NCBI RefSeq assembly: GCF_004764705.1
Contig: NZ_SHLX01000014.1
Location: 26,953 to 90,952, forward strand
Source of the DNA: Paenibacillus cymbidii
GTDB taxonomy: Bacteria; Bacillota; Bacilli; Paenibacillales; NBRC-103111
Direction: 5' to 3'
Length of the DNA: 64,000 bases
Under the pieces are notes generated by a model. It was not told the DNA's origin. It did no database searches and saw nothing but the letters and a program-made list of their open reading frames with translations. Made by a program: the position numbers and the translations under genes. Positions 35,069-46,000 of the stretch are shown here, one piece after another (within the stretch, counting starts at the first letter, position 1; each line of letters begins with the position of its first letter).

Positions 35069-35779
35069 ATGAAGGTCACCGCTGGTGAATATGTATTGAT
35101 TAAAGATGATGTGGAAATGGGCGAAAATGTCGTCATTGGCAATCATGTCATCATCTATGAAGGTACCCGGATCGGGGACAATGTGACGATTCACGATCAT
35201 GCGGTAATTGGCAAGCAGCCGATGCGCGCGAAAAATTCAGCTCTGTCCGGATCGAGGGCGGCGCTGACCCCCGCGGTTATTCATTCCGGCTGCACGATCG
35301 GCACGTCGGCTATTGTATATGCCGGGGCGGAGCTCCGGAACGATGTGTTCGTTGCGGATCTGGCCACGATCCGGGAACGGGTTACGGTCGGCGCGAAAAC
35401 GATCGTGGGCCGCGGCGTAGCCATCGAAAATGATTGCCAAATCGGTGCGAAATGCAAGCTGGAAACGAATTGTTACATAACGGCTTACTCCACGTTGGAA
35501 GACGATGTATTCATTGCCCCCTGCGTGGTAACTTCGAACGACAATTATATGGCGCGGACAAAGGCGCGATTCGATAAGTTTAAAGGCGTGACGGTGAAGC
35601 GCGGCGGAAGGATCGGGGTCAACGCGACGATTCTGCCCGGCCGACTGATTGAGGAAGATGGGGTCGTGGCGGCGGGCAGTGTGGTAACCCGCGATGTCCA
35701 GTCCCGGGAAATTGTCGCAGGGGCGCCGGCCAAGAAGCTGCGCGCTGTTCCCGAGGAGCAATGGCTGGAAAATCAATAA
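35069..35779 (+). CDS. Left-handed beta-helix (hexapeptide-repeat) acyltransferase
   Basis: A 236-residue acetyltransferase-type protein built of hexapeptide repeats (VEMGENVVIGNHVIIYEGTR, IGDNVTIHDHAVIG, IGTSAIVYAGAEL, IGVNATILPG) and the closing VVAAGSVVTRDV with AGAPAKKLRAV, as in WbbJ/WlbB-like sugar O- or N-acetyltransferases. The ATG at 35069 has AGGAGG 8 bp upstream; TTG 35066 is in frame. It might complete the amino-sugar pathway (N-acylation after the EpsN-like step), although it lacks the Rossmann-like N-terminal part of EpsM/PglD. It lies outside the AT-rich block. Confidence 0.9.
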   Translation: MKVTAGEYVLIKDDVEMGENVVIGNHVIIYEGTRIGDNVTIHDHAVIGKQPMRAKNSALSGSRAALTPAVIHSGCTIGTSAIVYAGAELRNDVFVADLATIRERVTVGAKTIVGRGVAIENDCQIGAKCKLETNCYITAYSTLEDDVFIAPCVVTSNDNYMARTKARFDKFKGVTVKRGGRIGVNATILPGRLIEEDGVVAAGSVVTRDVQSREIVAGAPAKKLRAVPEEQWLENQ

Positions 35780-35814
35780 CGGCCACAAATTGAAAGCGAA
35801 AGTTGCGTGAATGG

Positions 35815-36891
35815 ATGAAGAAGGGGAGAGTGGCGGTAAAATTGGCTGGGTTGCTGGCGGCGCTCGTGGCGACGGGCAACATCAGCATGTATTCGGCAAC
35901 GGCGGCGCAAACGCCGGAGCGGGTGGAGGTATATTTTGCCCCGCTGAAGCTGTTGTTTGACGGGAAGCAGTATGCGCCTCCGGGAGGGCAGGAAGGATTT
36001 CTATATAATGACAGCACTTACGTTCCGCTTCGGTTCATTACGTACGCGCTGAATAAAGATATTGCTTGGGACGGCGAGACGTATACGGTTTCGATTTCGA
36101 AGCCGGTGGGGCTTGGGCAGAAGGAAGTTGACGCGTATCGGGCCAACCATGAAGTGGAAAGCAACCCGGGTGAGGCCGAGCCGGTGGATGCGGCGCAATT
36201 GAAGCCGGAAAGGATTGAGGCGTATTTCGAAGATGTGACGTATGTATTCGACGGGAAGGTCAAGGAGCCGCCGAAGGATCAGCCCGGGTTGATTGTGAAT
36301 GACAGTTTGTATGTGCCGCTGCGTTTTTTCTCGCAGTCGGTGGGCAGGCAAATTGACTGGGATCCGAAGACTTATTCGGTGAAGGTGGAAACAACGGTTC
36401 AGACGGAGAATGACGAGGCTAAGGCTACACCAAAGCCGTCGCCCTCGCCGACTCCGACACCAACGGCATCGCCGACGGCGTCGCCAAAGCCGTCCGCATC
36501 AACTGCGCCCGGAGGGGCAGCGGTTGGTGGCGGAGTTCCTGTCGGCGGAGGCGCTCCGGGAGGAGCCGGGGCGTCCGGCCCGGCGAGCAAGCCGAGCTAT
36601 AGCGAGCTGACGTCGGCTGCCGAGGGACGGATTTCGTCTTTGCACGATCGAGCCCAAGATTATTTTAAAGATTTGGCGTTACGATATTTATTCGCATCCA
36701 GTCAAGAGGAGAGGAACCAACTGAGGAGCCAGGGATCGGCTGCGTTGAGCGGCTTCGACGCCGAGTTCGCCGGAATTATGGACTCGCTTCGTAGTCAGTT
36801 GACGGCCAACGGATACGATACTTCGATCATCGCCACATACGAAAGCGGGTATGCAAACGAGAAGGAGAAACAGTTAAGCAATTACAAATAG
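35815..36891 (+). CDS. Secreted protein with two copper-amine-oxidase-N-like repeats
   Basis: About 358 residues. Signal peptide VAVKLAGLLAALVATGNISM, cleaved near SATAA. Two copies of the Cu_amine_oxidN1-type repeat follow (YFAPLKLLFDGKQY...NDSTYVPLRFITYAL and YFEDVTYVFDGKVK...NDSLYVPLRFFSQSV), a Pro/Thr/Ser linker, a Gly-rich stretch and a helical C-terminal domain (ISSLHDRAQDYFKDLALRYL). These repeats occur in wall-associated proteins of Paenibacillaceae; they are not oxidases. The start is uncertain: ATG 35815 has only a weak GAAAG; an in-frame TTG at 35803 is the alternative. A terminator follows. Confidence 0.85.
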   Translation: MKKGRVAVKLAGLLAALVATGNISMYSATAAQTPERVEVYFAPLKLLFDGKQYAPPGGQEGFLYNDSTYVPLRFITYALNKDIAWDGETYTVSISKPVGLGQKEVDAYRANHEVESNPGEAEPVDAAQLKPERIEAYFEDVTYVFDGKVKEPPKDQPGLIVNDSLYVPLRFFSQSVGRQIDWDPKTYSVKVETTVQTENDEAKATPKPSPSPTPTPTASPTASPKPSASTAPGGAAVGGGVPVGGGAPGGAGASGPASKPSYSELTSAAEGRISSLHDRAQDYFKDLALRYLFASSQEERNQLRSQGSAALSGFDAEFAGIMDSLRSQLTANGYDTSIIATYESGYANEKEKQLSNYK

Positions 36892-36903
36892 AAGGCCATA
36901 TAG

Positions 36904-36932
36904 CAAAACCGTCCGCAACCGGGCGGTTTTTT
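36904..36932 (+). terminator. Rho-independent terminator
   Basis: AAAACCGTCCG and CGGGCGGTTTT pair (one G-U) around CAAC and end in a T tract, 13 bp after the previous stop. It separates the surface-glycan genes from the SecA-type gene. Confidence 0.88.
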
Positions 36933-37044
36933 ACTTTGTAAATTTTCACGTAAACGCTTCCGCCGCGCCAGCCTTTATTCCTATTTTCGACAGATTACGG
37001 TATAATTTTTGCTATCAGCTTCGTATTGACACGGGATTATCAAG

Positions 37045-39528
37045 GTGCCAGGGATACATACGGTTCGGGCGGACATGGGTCCGGGGAGTGAGCAACGGTT
37101 GCGAAATTGGCTGGCACGGTGGCAAAGCTATGAATCGCAAATATCGACAGCGCGGGTGTTGGCATTGTTGCCTGGCGTGGAGCGGGTCTATCAGATCTAT
37201 CAATCGCTTGCAGACGACCAACTGGCCGATATTGTGAATGAACTCAAAGTGAAGGCACGGCAAGGGGAACTAGGTCTTGAGGAGCGGCAAGCGACGCTTG
37301 CGCTGCTGAAGGAGGCCGTTCGCCGCAAGCTGGGTCTGCAGTTGCACGATGTGCAGCTGATCGGCGGATGGCTGCTGTGCGACGGCTGCGCCGCCGAGAT
37401 CAAAACAGGCGAAGGAAAGTCGCTGGTATCGCTGATTCCCGCCTTCTGGTTCGCTTTGCAAGGGGAAGGCGTCCATCTGGCGACGGTGAACGAATATTTG
37501 GCTCGGCGGGATTATGAAGCGATGGCCGGCGTCTGGAACCTGCTGGGCTTGTCGGCGGGACTGACAACAGCCGGGGCGTCGATTCGGAGCAAACAAGCCG
37601 CCTACGCGGCCGACATTACATACGGGACTTGTACGGAGTTCGGATTCGACTATTTGCGCGACCATCTTGTCAGCGATGCCGGTCAGCAGGTGCAGCGGGA
37701 ACTGGCCTATGCGGTAATTGACGAATTGGATAGTATTCTGATCGACGAAGCGCGGACGCCGCTTATTATTGCAGGGCAGACGAAGGCGGCTCCCGATACG
37801 TATACGATTTGTGCCCATTATGCGGCAGGCTGGCGCGAGGAGCGCGATTACGAGATTGACCCGGAAACGAGGCAAGTCATGTTCACGGATGACGAGATCC
37901 GGCGAATGGAGACGGTTTTCGGGATCGAGAATTTGTTCGATACGGAGCACGCGGACGTGTATCACGCGCTGCTGCAGAGTTTGCGGGCGCATACGCTATA
38001 TAAACGGAATGTGGATTATATCGTGGAAGAGGACGAGGTTCGTCTGATCGACCCGTTCACCGGGCGGATTCTGACCGGACGGCAGTACGGCGACGGCTTG
38101 CAGCAAGCCATCGAAGCGAAAGAGAAGGTGCCGCTCAGCCCGGAAATTCGTACGCATGCGACGATTACGGTACAGAAGTATTGGAGCCTCTACTGGCAAA
38201 TTACCGGCATGAGCGGGACGGTTCTGTCGGAGTCGGCGGAGTTTGCCCGCATTTACGGACTGGAGACGGTAGCGATTCCGACGCATGAACCGGTCGTGCG
38301 CGTGGACGAACCGGACCGGATCGTGCTCACGGAGCAGGAGAAATACGAGTATGTAACGGCATTGATCGAGCGCTGTCATCATAATGGTCAGCCGGTGCTA
38401 ATCGGGACTGCTTCGGTGCGGCAGTCGGAGGAGCTCTCCCGTTTTTTGGCCGGCAAGGGGATGGCCCACCGGGTGCTGAATGCGCTGACGGAAGCCGAAG
38501 AAGCGGCAATTATCGCGGACGCCGGACAGCGGGGCGCGATTACGATCGCGACGAATATGGCGGGACGCGGCACGGATATCAAGCTGGGCGAAGGCGTAGC
38601 GGAGCTTGGCGGTTTGTATGTGATCGGTACGGAACGGCACGAAAGCGGCCGCGTCGACCAACAGCTGCGCGGAAGGGCCGGGCGGCAAGGGGACCCCGGC
38701 TCGTCGCAGTTTGTGGTGTCGCTGGAGGACGAATGGTTGGAACGCTTCGAGCCGGAGGAGACGGAGCGGCAACGCGAGCGTTGGAGGAAAGCGGAGGGAG
38801 TCGGAGGAACTCCGGGAGACGACGATGCCAAAAGGCAGCGGCGCCTTGCGGCATGGGTGACGACCGTACAAAGGCGTGTCGAGCAGTTCATGTACGGCAT
38901 TCGCCAGTCGGTGTATGCGCTGGATACGATCGTTCACGAGCAGCGGCAGCACTTTTATGAGCGGCGGGACAAGCTGATCGCGCGGGACGCGGATCGGCGG
39001 GAAATGATGGCGGAGCTTGCGGCTTTAACGATCGGCGATGCGGTAGGACGGTATTGCCCGATTGGCGAGGTGCCGGAAGATTGGGATATGGCCGGGTTGT
39101 GCAGTGCGTTGTCTTTTGCCGATAGTGTTCGGTTGGAGCTGGGTGTGTTGGAAAATCCGGACGAAGCGGAAACGCGGCTCGTTCGAATCTGGCACGAGCG
39201 GTTGGAGCGTTATCTTGCCGCTGCGACCGATGCGGAGCAATGGCTGGAGCGATGGCGGCTTGCGCTGATCCGGGAGCTGGACAGGTTGTGGATGGACCAT
39301 CTGGACAAAGTGGAGCAAGTTCGGCAAGGCATTCCCTATATGGGGTACGCGCAGCGCAATCCGATTGTGGCGTTTGAAGCGGAAACGTGGCGGAGATTTC
39401 ACGAGATGGACGGCGAACTGACCGGCGGAATTGGATTGCGATTCGTTCGCGAAGTGGTTGAGGCTACCCGCGACGATATGCCTTCGGCAAGGAATATTCA
39501 CCCGGAAGAAGCCGGGGTGGCCAGTTGA
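37045..39528 (+). CDS. secA2: Accessory SecA-type translocase ATPase
   Basis: An 827-residue SecA paralogue, a motor that drives preproteins through SecYEG. Conserved: VQLIGG, Walker A as AEIKTGEGKSL (Ser replaces the usual Thr), TYGTCTEFGFDYLRDHL, Walker B DELDSILIDEARTPLII, NMAGRGTDIKLG, GRAGRQGDPGSSQF, and the scaffold/wing region. The C-terminal zinc-binding Cys motif of housekeeping SecA is missing; the protein ends EEAGVAS. This and the diverged N-terminus suggest a SecA2-type protein for selected substrates. GTG start at 37045 lacks a good ribosome binding site; ATG 37075 is an alternative. The giant exported protein two genes downstream is a natural candidate substrate, as SecA2 and S-layer proteins in B. 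anthracis (inference). Confidence 0.88.
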   Translation: MPGIHTVRADMGPGSEQRLRNWLARWQSYESQISTARVLALLPGVERVYQIYQSLADDQLADIVNELKVKARQGELGLEERQATLALLKEAVRRKLGLQLHDVQLIGGWLLCDGCAAEIKTGEGKSLVSLIPAFWFALQGEGVHLATVNEYLARRDYEAMAGVWNLLGLSAGLTTAGASIRSKQAAYAADITYGTCTEFGFDYLRDHLVSDAGQQVQRELAYAVIDELDSILIDEARTPLIIAGQTKAAPDTYTICAHYAAGWREERDYEIDPETRQVMFTDDEIRRMETVFGIENLFDTEHADVYHALLQSLRAHTLYKRNVDYIVEEDEVRLIDPFTGRILTGRQYGDGLQQAIEAKEKVPLSPEIRTHATITVQKYWSLYWQITGMSGTVLSESAEFARIYGLETVAIPTHEPVVRVDEPDRIVLTEQEKYEYVTALIERCHHNGQPVLIGTASVRQSEELSRFLAGKGMAHRVLNALTEAEEAAIIADAGQRGAITIATNMAGRGTDIKLGEGVAELGGLYVIGTERHESGRVDQQLRGRAGRQGDPGSSQFVVSLEDEWLERFEPEETERQRERWRKAEGVGGTPGDDDAKRQRRLAAWVTTVQRRVEQFMYGIRQSVYALDTIVHEQRQHFYERRDKLIARDADRREMMAELAALTIGDAVGRYCPIGEVPEDWDMAGLCSALSFADSVRLELGVLENPDEAETRLVRIWHERLERYLAAATDAEQWLERWRLALIRELDRLWMDHLDKVEQVRQGIPYMGYAQRNPIVAFEAETWRRFHEMDGELTGGIGLRFVREVVEATRDDMPSARNIHPEEAGVAS

Positions 39529-39557
39529 TAAAGCAGGAGAAGGGGCGGAGGACGGCA

Positions 39558-40019
39558 ATGGCGGAGCAAAAAAGCTTCTGGGCGGCATGGAAGAAGCGGC
39601 TGGCTAATCGCGAGTCGACGGGCGATAAAGCCGGGGACGGCGCGCCGCTGCCGGATCCAAAGACGCTTGCGGCGGATGAAGTGGTGCGGAACAAGGCTTT
39701 TCTTGCGCTGGAGGAACAGCTTCAGATTATCCATAAGGCTCGGAAGCATCTTGAAGAGTATGTGTTTCCTACTGATCCGGGACTGGTTTCCTGGAGGCTG
39801 GGGTTTGCGATCGATAACGAAGTGTTCGTCTCTGTCGTTTCGCAGGATCGGCGCGGGAGCGAGATGGTGCGATGTCAGTTGTCGGCGTTCTGGCAGGACG
39901 CGGAGACGGGGCGTTCCACGAAAGGATATCGGATCAGCATGATCCGGTTTGGGGATGACGGATGGCGCGTTTTTCAGGTGAGGGAGATGGAGACGGGTCA
40001 AGCTCGCGAGATAAGCTGA
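39558..40019 (+). CDS. Uncharacterised small cytoplasmic protein between secA2-type and giant genes
   Basis: 153 residues without signal peptide or membrane segment; no family recognised. The first ~35 residues are basic (SFWAAWKKRLANRES), then a compact alpha/beta part (LEEQLQIIHKARKHLEEYVF; DNEVFVSVVSQDRRGSEMVR; GYRISMIRFGDDGWRVFQVR). GGAGG lies 6 bp before the ATG at 39558; the gene starts 29 bp after the SecA-type stop and ends 74 bp before the giant gene. Position suggests a chaperone or export partner for the giant protein, comparable in placement to SlaP of B. anthracis, but I see no sequence evidence of homology. Confidence 0.75.
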   Translation: MAEQKSFWAAWKKRLANRESTGDKAGDGAPLPDPKTLAADEVVRNKAFLALEEQLQIIHKARKHLEEYVFPTDPGLVSWRLGFAIDNEVFVSVVSQDRRGSEMVRCQLSAFWQDAETGRSTKGYRISMIRFGDDGWRVFQVREMETGQAREIS

Positions 40020-40093
40020 GCGGATAATGAGTCAGGCGAAAAAGACGAAAGCGGAAAAAGAAGCCGGTTACCCCAATAGAGGAGTGAATGTGC

Positions 40094-43000
40094 ATGGCGA
40101 AAAAGAGAAGGACGAAAGCATCGGCAACCGCGCGAACGGTCTCCCAGCTGATGGCGGCAACGATGGCGGTATCGCCGATCGTTGCGGCGCTGCCGATATT
40201 GCCGGGAACGGCGGTGGCGGAAGAGGTACTGCTGGACGAGGGAGGTTCGGCGCCGATTTCGGTGCTGATGAGCGGCGACGCGGACGGTCGTCTCGGTTAC
40301 CTGAGCACGACGGTAACCGTGTCACGGTTGACTTATGCCGCCGAGACGGCGCAAGGCATTGTAGGGTACCGGCTGTATTGGGCGGATTACAGCGGGATTA
40401 AGCGGGGGGACCCGATTCGGGAATGGACGGGTTTGACGGCCAGCTCCGGCGATTTGAATGATGTTATGGACGGTGTTGCGATTCCCGACGGGGCGACGGG
40501 ATTGTTTGTCGTTCCCTACACGTCGGAGGGGGCGGAATTGGACGGCATTTCCCTTGGGTTCACTGATATTGCCGCCCAGACAGAGGCGATCGAAAGCCTC
40601 TCCATCGAGGTGGTCTTCAATGATGAGATTGCAGCCAATTCGGGGACGATTTCGGCAACGGATTTTGCGCTGACCGGGGCGGACGAAATTCATGTTGCAT
40701 CGGCGGCTATTATCGGCGGGAGGATGCAACTGGTCCTCAGTCGCGCTATGGTACCCGGCGAAGCACTGACCTTGTCCTATACGCCGCCGACAGAGAATAA
40801 GTTGGTGTTCGCCAACATCGGTCTGTACGTGCCGGGATTCTCGGGAGTGGCAGTATACACGGGGGAACTGCCGATTATCGACGACACGGACAGTGCGTAT
40901 CCGAATGTCCTTCATTTGGTGATGACCACGCCGCTTGATGGCATCGACGCCGACAAGAATGCGTTTACCGTCAAGCGAGGGAACACCCCGGTGGACGTCC
41001 AAAGTGTACACGTCGCCGGAGCGGTTGTTACGCTCACGCTGGAGAAGACGTTGATGCGCAATGCTTCTTATGAGGTGAATTATTCTCCCCTACATGTGAA
41101 CGATCTTCACAGGTGGAGTGCGTATCTGCCCGAGTTTGTCGCCACGGTGACGGGACCGTCTGACTTTCCGTTGCCTGCCGGCATTACCGTAAACAAGCTG
41201 GCGGACGACTACGAGTTTGTCGTGCCGAATGTGCCTGCCGACGCGTCGGTAGCGATTTACACGACGGGGGCGAGCGGCGCCGGGTATCCGATTGTCACCG
41301 CGCCGAATGTCGGAACAAACGAAATCCATGCAACGGTGCCTATCGATTCCTTGGCATCGCTGAACACCGTATACATTGCCTTCGTGGAGAACGGCTTCGA
41401 AAGCGCCCGCACGCCGGTGCAGTTCAACGCCGCGCCGGTGGCGAAGTATACCGGATGGGCTACTCTTGCGGCGTACTCCAACGGTGGCGACGAAAAACCG
41501 CCGATTCTGCTGTCGCTGGACAATTTGTTTGACGATGTAGATGGCGACACGCTTTCCTATACATACTCCTATACCGGGAACCCGTGTGTCCTGCACATGG
41601 ATCTTGTGACAGGCGGGCTGGAGTTCGCCCCTACGTATTCGCCGGGTACGGTGGTGGTGACGATCAGCGCGGACGATCATCACGGCAACCAAACCTCGTT
41701 GAATTTCAGCGTGACGGTAGGGAACGACAGCCCGCACGCGTCCAAGGGCAACGCGCCGGGCAGCGCCAAAATCGTCGCCGCCGTCGATAGCGGAGAAGCG
41801 CTCCAACTGGTGTTCTCGAACCAGCCGTTCAAGCAGCTGCCCGGGCTGCAGTCGACTCTGCCTGAAGGAGCGGTTGCTTATACGAGCGGTGCCGATATTA
41901 CCGGCGCCGACTTGAGGGCGAAACCGTATGTCGGCGTTTATACGGTCGACGCATTAGGCAAGGTGCTGCGCTTCACGCCGGTCACAATCGACGAAAGCAT
42001 GCTGCAAGCGGGATTGTTCGTCACCCGTACGGACGGTACCGCGCTGACGTTGAACGGGTCGCAGCTGGATGCCTCGATTGTGCGGATGAATATATTCGGC
42101 AACACATACAAGTGGAAAACAAATATCGCCGCCGGCGACTTTGTTTTGAACGGCGCGCCGGAAGGCATGGAGATCGCCAGTGTGTATCGCATTAGCGATA
42201 AAGTGTTGGATGTCAAGCTTGCTTATACGGGATCGGCCATCGCCAGCCCGTGGAACAGCTTGACGATTACGGCGAATGCGAGCGCTTTTGGAGCGGGCGG
42301 CGGCAGTTTGACGTCGGATGCGATTCCGATTGCGCCGCCTGCTCCTGCCGCGGCTTGGCAAAGCAGTTTGAAAGCGGCTGGCGGCGACGGTCAGGCGACC
42401 GTTGCGTTCTTCGCGCCGGTCGGTGCGGACAGCGTGACGCTGGAATATGCCGATAATCCCTCTTTCTACGGCAGACAGAAGCAGGCGGTGAATCCGGCTG
42501 TCACGAGTGTCGGCGTAAGCGGGCTGACAAACGGACAGAACTACTGGTTCCGGCTTGTTGCTTCAGGCGGTACGCAGTCCGGCATATCGAACGTGGAGCA
42601 AATTAATATCGGTGAGCCGGCTCCCGGGGCAGCGGGGGTTCCGGTTATTTATACATATGAACCGTTGGAGGGACAGGAAGGAACGATCGCCCCGGGACAA
42701 TCGTTCAAGCTGCAGTTCAACTCGCTGCTGGACAACCGTAACGGCCAGGCGGCCGAGGCGATTCGGCAGGGGCTGGGGTCCGATTTTGCAGGCAGGATTG
42801 CGACCCAGGACGGTACCGATTCCGGCTGGTCCAGCCAGTTCACCGTGATCGCCCTTGACACGATTTCCTTGACGGAAGGGGACCATCGCATTGCGCTTGC
42901 GCCGGGCTCCGTTACGAACCGTTCCGGTCGTACGAACGACGATTACATCGCTTTCGACATCGTCGGCGATTGGAGCGATGTTCGACCGGTGCTGGATCTC

Positions 43001-46000
43001 GGCAAAATCGGTTTCGATCAGGACGATTATTACGGGACGCCGCAGATTTACGGCCAGGCGGGAGCCGTCAACCAGTCCGGCGCGACGATTGCGTTGTATG
43101 ACTGGGACGGGGCGACTGACGAGGGGGGAAAGATTGATTCCTCCAACAATCATCTGCAACAAATCGCTTGGGCATACAGCAACGAGGACGGTTCCTTCCG
43201 TTTCAACATCGGGAGTCACGATACGAGCAAGCAGTTGGTTGTCGTTGCGCAAGGGCGGGGAGGGAATTATTCCAGCGGCTTCTACGACAGCTACAACGAG
43301 ACGGTTTACGGCATTGATCCTGATGTGGCGAAGTTGGTCAATAAGGCCGTGCCTTTTCTCACAGGGGAGCCCGTAGTACAGCATGTTCAGCAAGGCTCTT
43401 CGTTTACGCTGGATGTGGCGAATTATTTTGCCGATGACGATGTGCTGGGTTATACGTTTGCCGGAGGTTACAGCACAAGTGTAATCAATAGCGCCTATTT
43501 TATCGACAACGGCAAATTGAGTCTGCTAAGCGGGCAGAACGGGACGACAGCAATAACCGTTACGGCGACGGACATGTTCGGCGCCCAGGCCAGCCAGACG
43601 TTCAACCTATCGGTCGAGGAGTCTGCTCCTACGGCGCTTGCCGCAAGCCAGGTGCACTATTATCCCGCGGCAGGCACTGGCGATACGATTGTCATCTCCG
43701 GCTTGTCATCGTTCTGGAATAAAACGGTTCGCGTTTATGATGCTGCCGAAGGCGGACGGATACTGAGCGGCGACAAGCTGATGGGCGGGGAACAGGCATT
43801 CGACGGCACGATCACTTATCAGTTGCACGAGGATCTGGGGGCGGCAGGGAAAGACTTGTGGGTCACGCTGACGGATTACGGGTGGGCCGAGAGCGGCCGG
43901 GTGCAGATCGACAAGCAGGATCGCACGCACGAGCTGACATTTGTGAACAGCTTCAACCAGGCTGCCGGCTTCAAGCTGAACCCCGCCGTTACGGGAACGC
44001 TGCGCTATCTGGTGCTGGATTCCGTCGATCCGGTCCCTTCGCCGACACAAATCGCTTCCGGTACGGACAGCGAATGGGAAAGCGTGGAGGTTTCGGGCAG
44101 CTTCAACGTGACGGCCGGGGGAGACAACGAATTTTATTTGCTTGGGCTCGATCCGTTCGCCATGAAGCGGATTTATGCGGTCATCACGGACGATGAGGGG
44201 AACATTTCCCCTGTGTTGACAAGCTTCTTCTATGTGCGTGAGGCCGGAACCGTATCTGTCGGCTGGCCCGATCCTTACGAGGTGCACAGTGCGAACGAGG
44301 CGTTGTTTCCTTACCTGATGCCCGGAGACCTGCAGCTGAAGAAGGGCGATACGCTGCTGCTTCATTTCGACCGGCCGGTAGACAGTGACACGACTGCGCA
44401 GAAGATCGCTTCTGCGCTTGATGATATGGGTTGGAACGGACTTTATACTGTCGATGCGCTTCCCGTCATGCCGTCTTCCTTGGCGCATACGTTTCGCGTG
44501 CATATTACCGGCGCCATTACTCCGATGCTGCCGGTATCCATTGAGCTTCAGGGCGTTCAGGGATTCGGTGATGAATACGCATCGGAATACATTTCGTTTA
44601 TGGGCATTACCGACTACCCGGAGCCGGAGCTTGTGGCCGATTCGACGTACAGCGATGCGTTCCATCCGATCACGTTGACATTGCCGAATATCGGTTCGAG
44701 GCTGGATCAACTGCCAGTCGGTCAACAGATCCAGATTAGCTTTGAACCTGTTATGTCGGAGGCCAGCTTCTTCGAAGGCGACGAGGGGGAAGGCGATGAC
44801 GGGTTGCAGTTTACGGCCCGCGACAAGACGATTACGATATTGCCCGGCCAGTTGCCGGCCGGCGAATGGTGGATCAGCGTGACGGTGCCCGGCTATCAGA
44901 AGGCAACGGTCGAGCAGACGATTATGGACTCGTACACTGTGATATCCGATGGCGGCGATTTCTATGTTGGCACGCTATCCTACATTGAGGGTTTGCAGAA
45001 GCTGCAGTTGAACGGTGTCGATGTGACAAGCGACCAGTACCGTCTGGAGTCGAAAACTTACGATCAATATGAATTTCTAGAGGTATGGCTCAAACACGAC
45101 TATTTGGCCACGCTGCCTACAGGCATATATACTCTTACGACCGATTTTGGCGGCTATGAGGACTCGTACCCGTTGTCGATCTTCAACCCGCAGGCCAAAA
45201 TTGCGCATGCGCGAGGCAATGCGACGTTGGCGGCCGAGGTTACGCTGCAGGACCTGCTGGATGCGGGAGCGACAGCCGTCACTGCAACTCGTCTCGACGC
45301 CTATCAGGCGGCGATCGGGCTAGCTTCCGCTGCGGAAACCTTCGATTTGACGAGTTTGCAAGAGCTGATTAGCGATGCTAATGACTCGCTTGACTCAGCA
45401 GAGCCGCCGTCGCCGCGGATTGCTTCGGCGGTATTGTCCAGCTGGCAGGTCGCGATGCTGGCCAGCGAAGTTGTGGCTGCGCTGAATCCGGCCACTATCG
45501 GCCCCGACAGCTTCACGCTGATCGCGCGCGACGAGGCGGGCAACCGTTTAACGCCGGCCGCCGCCCACGTTCACATCGAAAGCGTCCGGGTCGAGAGCGG
45601 CAGCATCGTGGCCCGGCTTGCAGGCGCTCTCGGCGCGACGGATACAGTAGAGCTGAGGCCGAATGCAATGGCGTCGAATCATTTTCAAAATGCCGAACAA
45701 GTCGCGCTGACAGGAACGTCCGGGCCGCTGCATTTGCTGCCGAATGTCGCTCCCGTGGTTCGGGAGTTGGCGATCGACGCGTTCGGTCCTGTGCTGGAAG
45801 CGCAGTTTTACGTAGAGGATGACGACGGTGATGTCGAAGGAACGCACCAGATCCAGTGGTACCGCGCCAATGAAGCGGATGGATCGCTGACGCCGATTGC
45901 GGGGGCGAACGGTTCCGAGTATCATCCAACCGCCGCCGATCTGGGAAAATATATCCGCGTGCTGGTGACGCCTGTTTCGCTCACCGGAGTGACGACGGGA

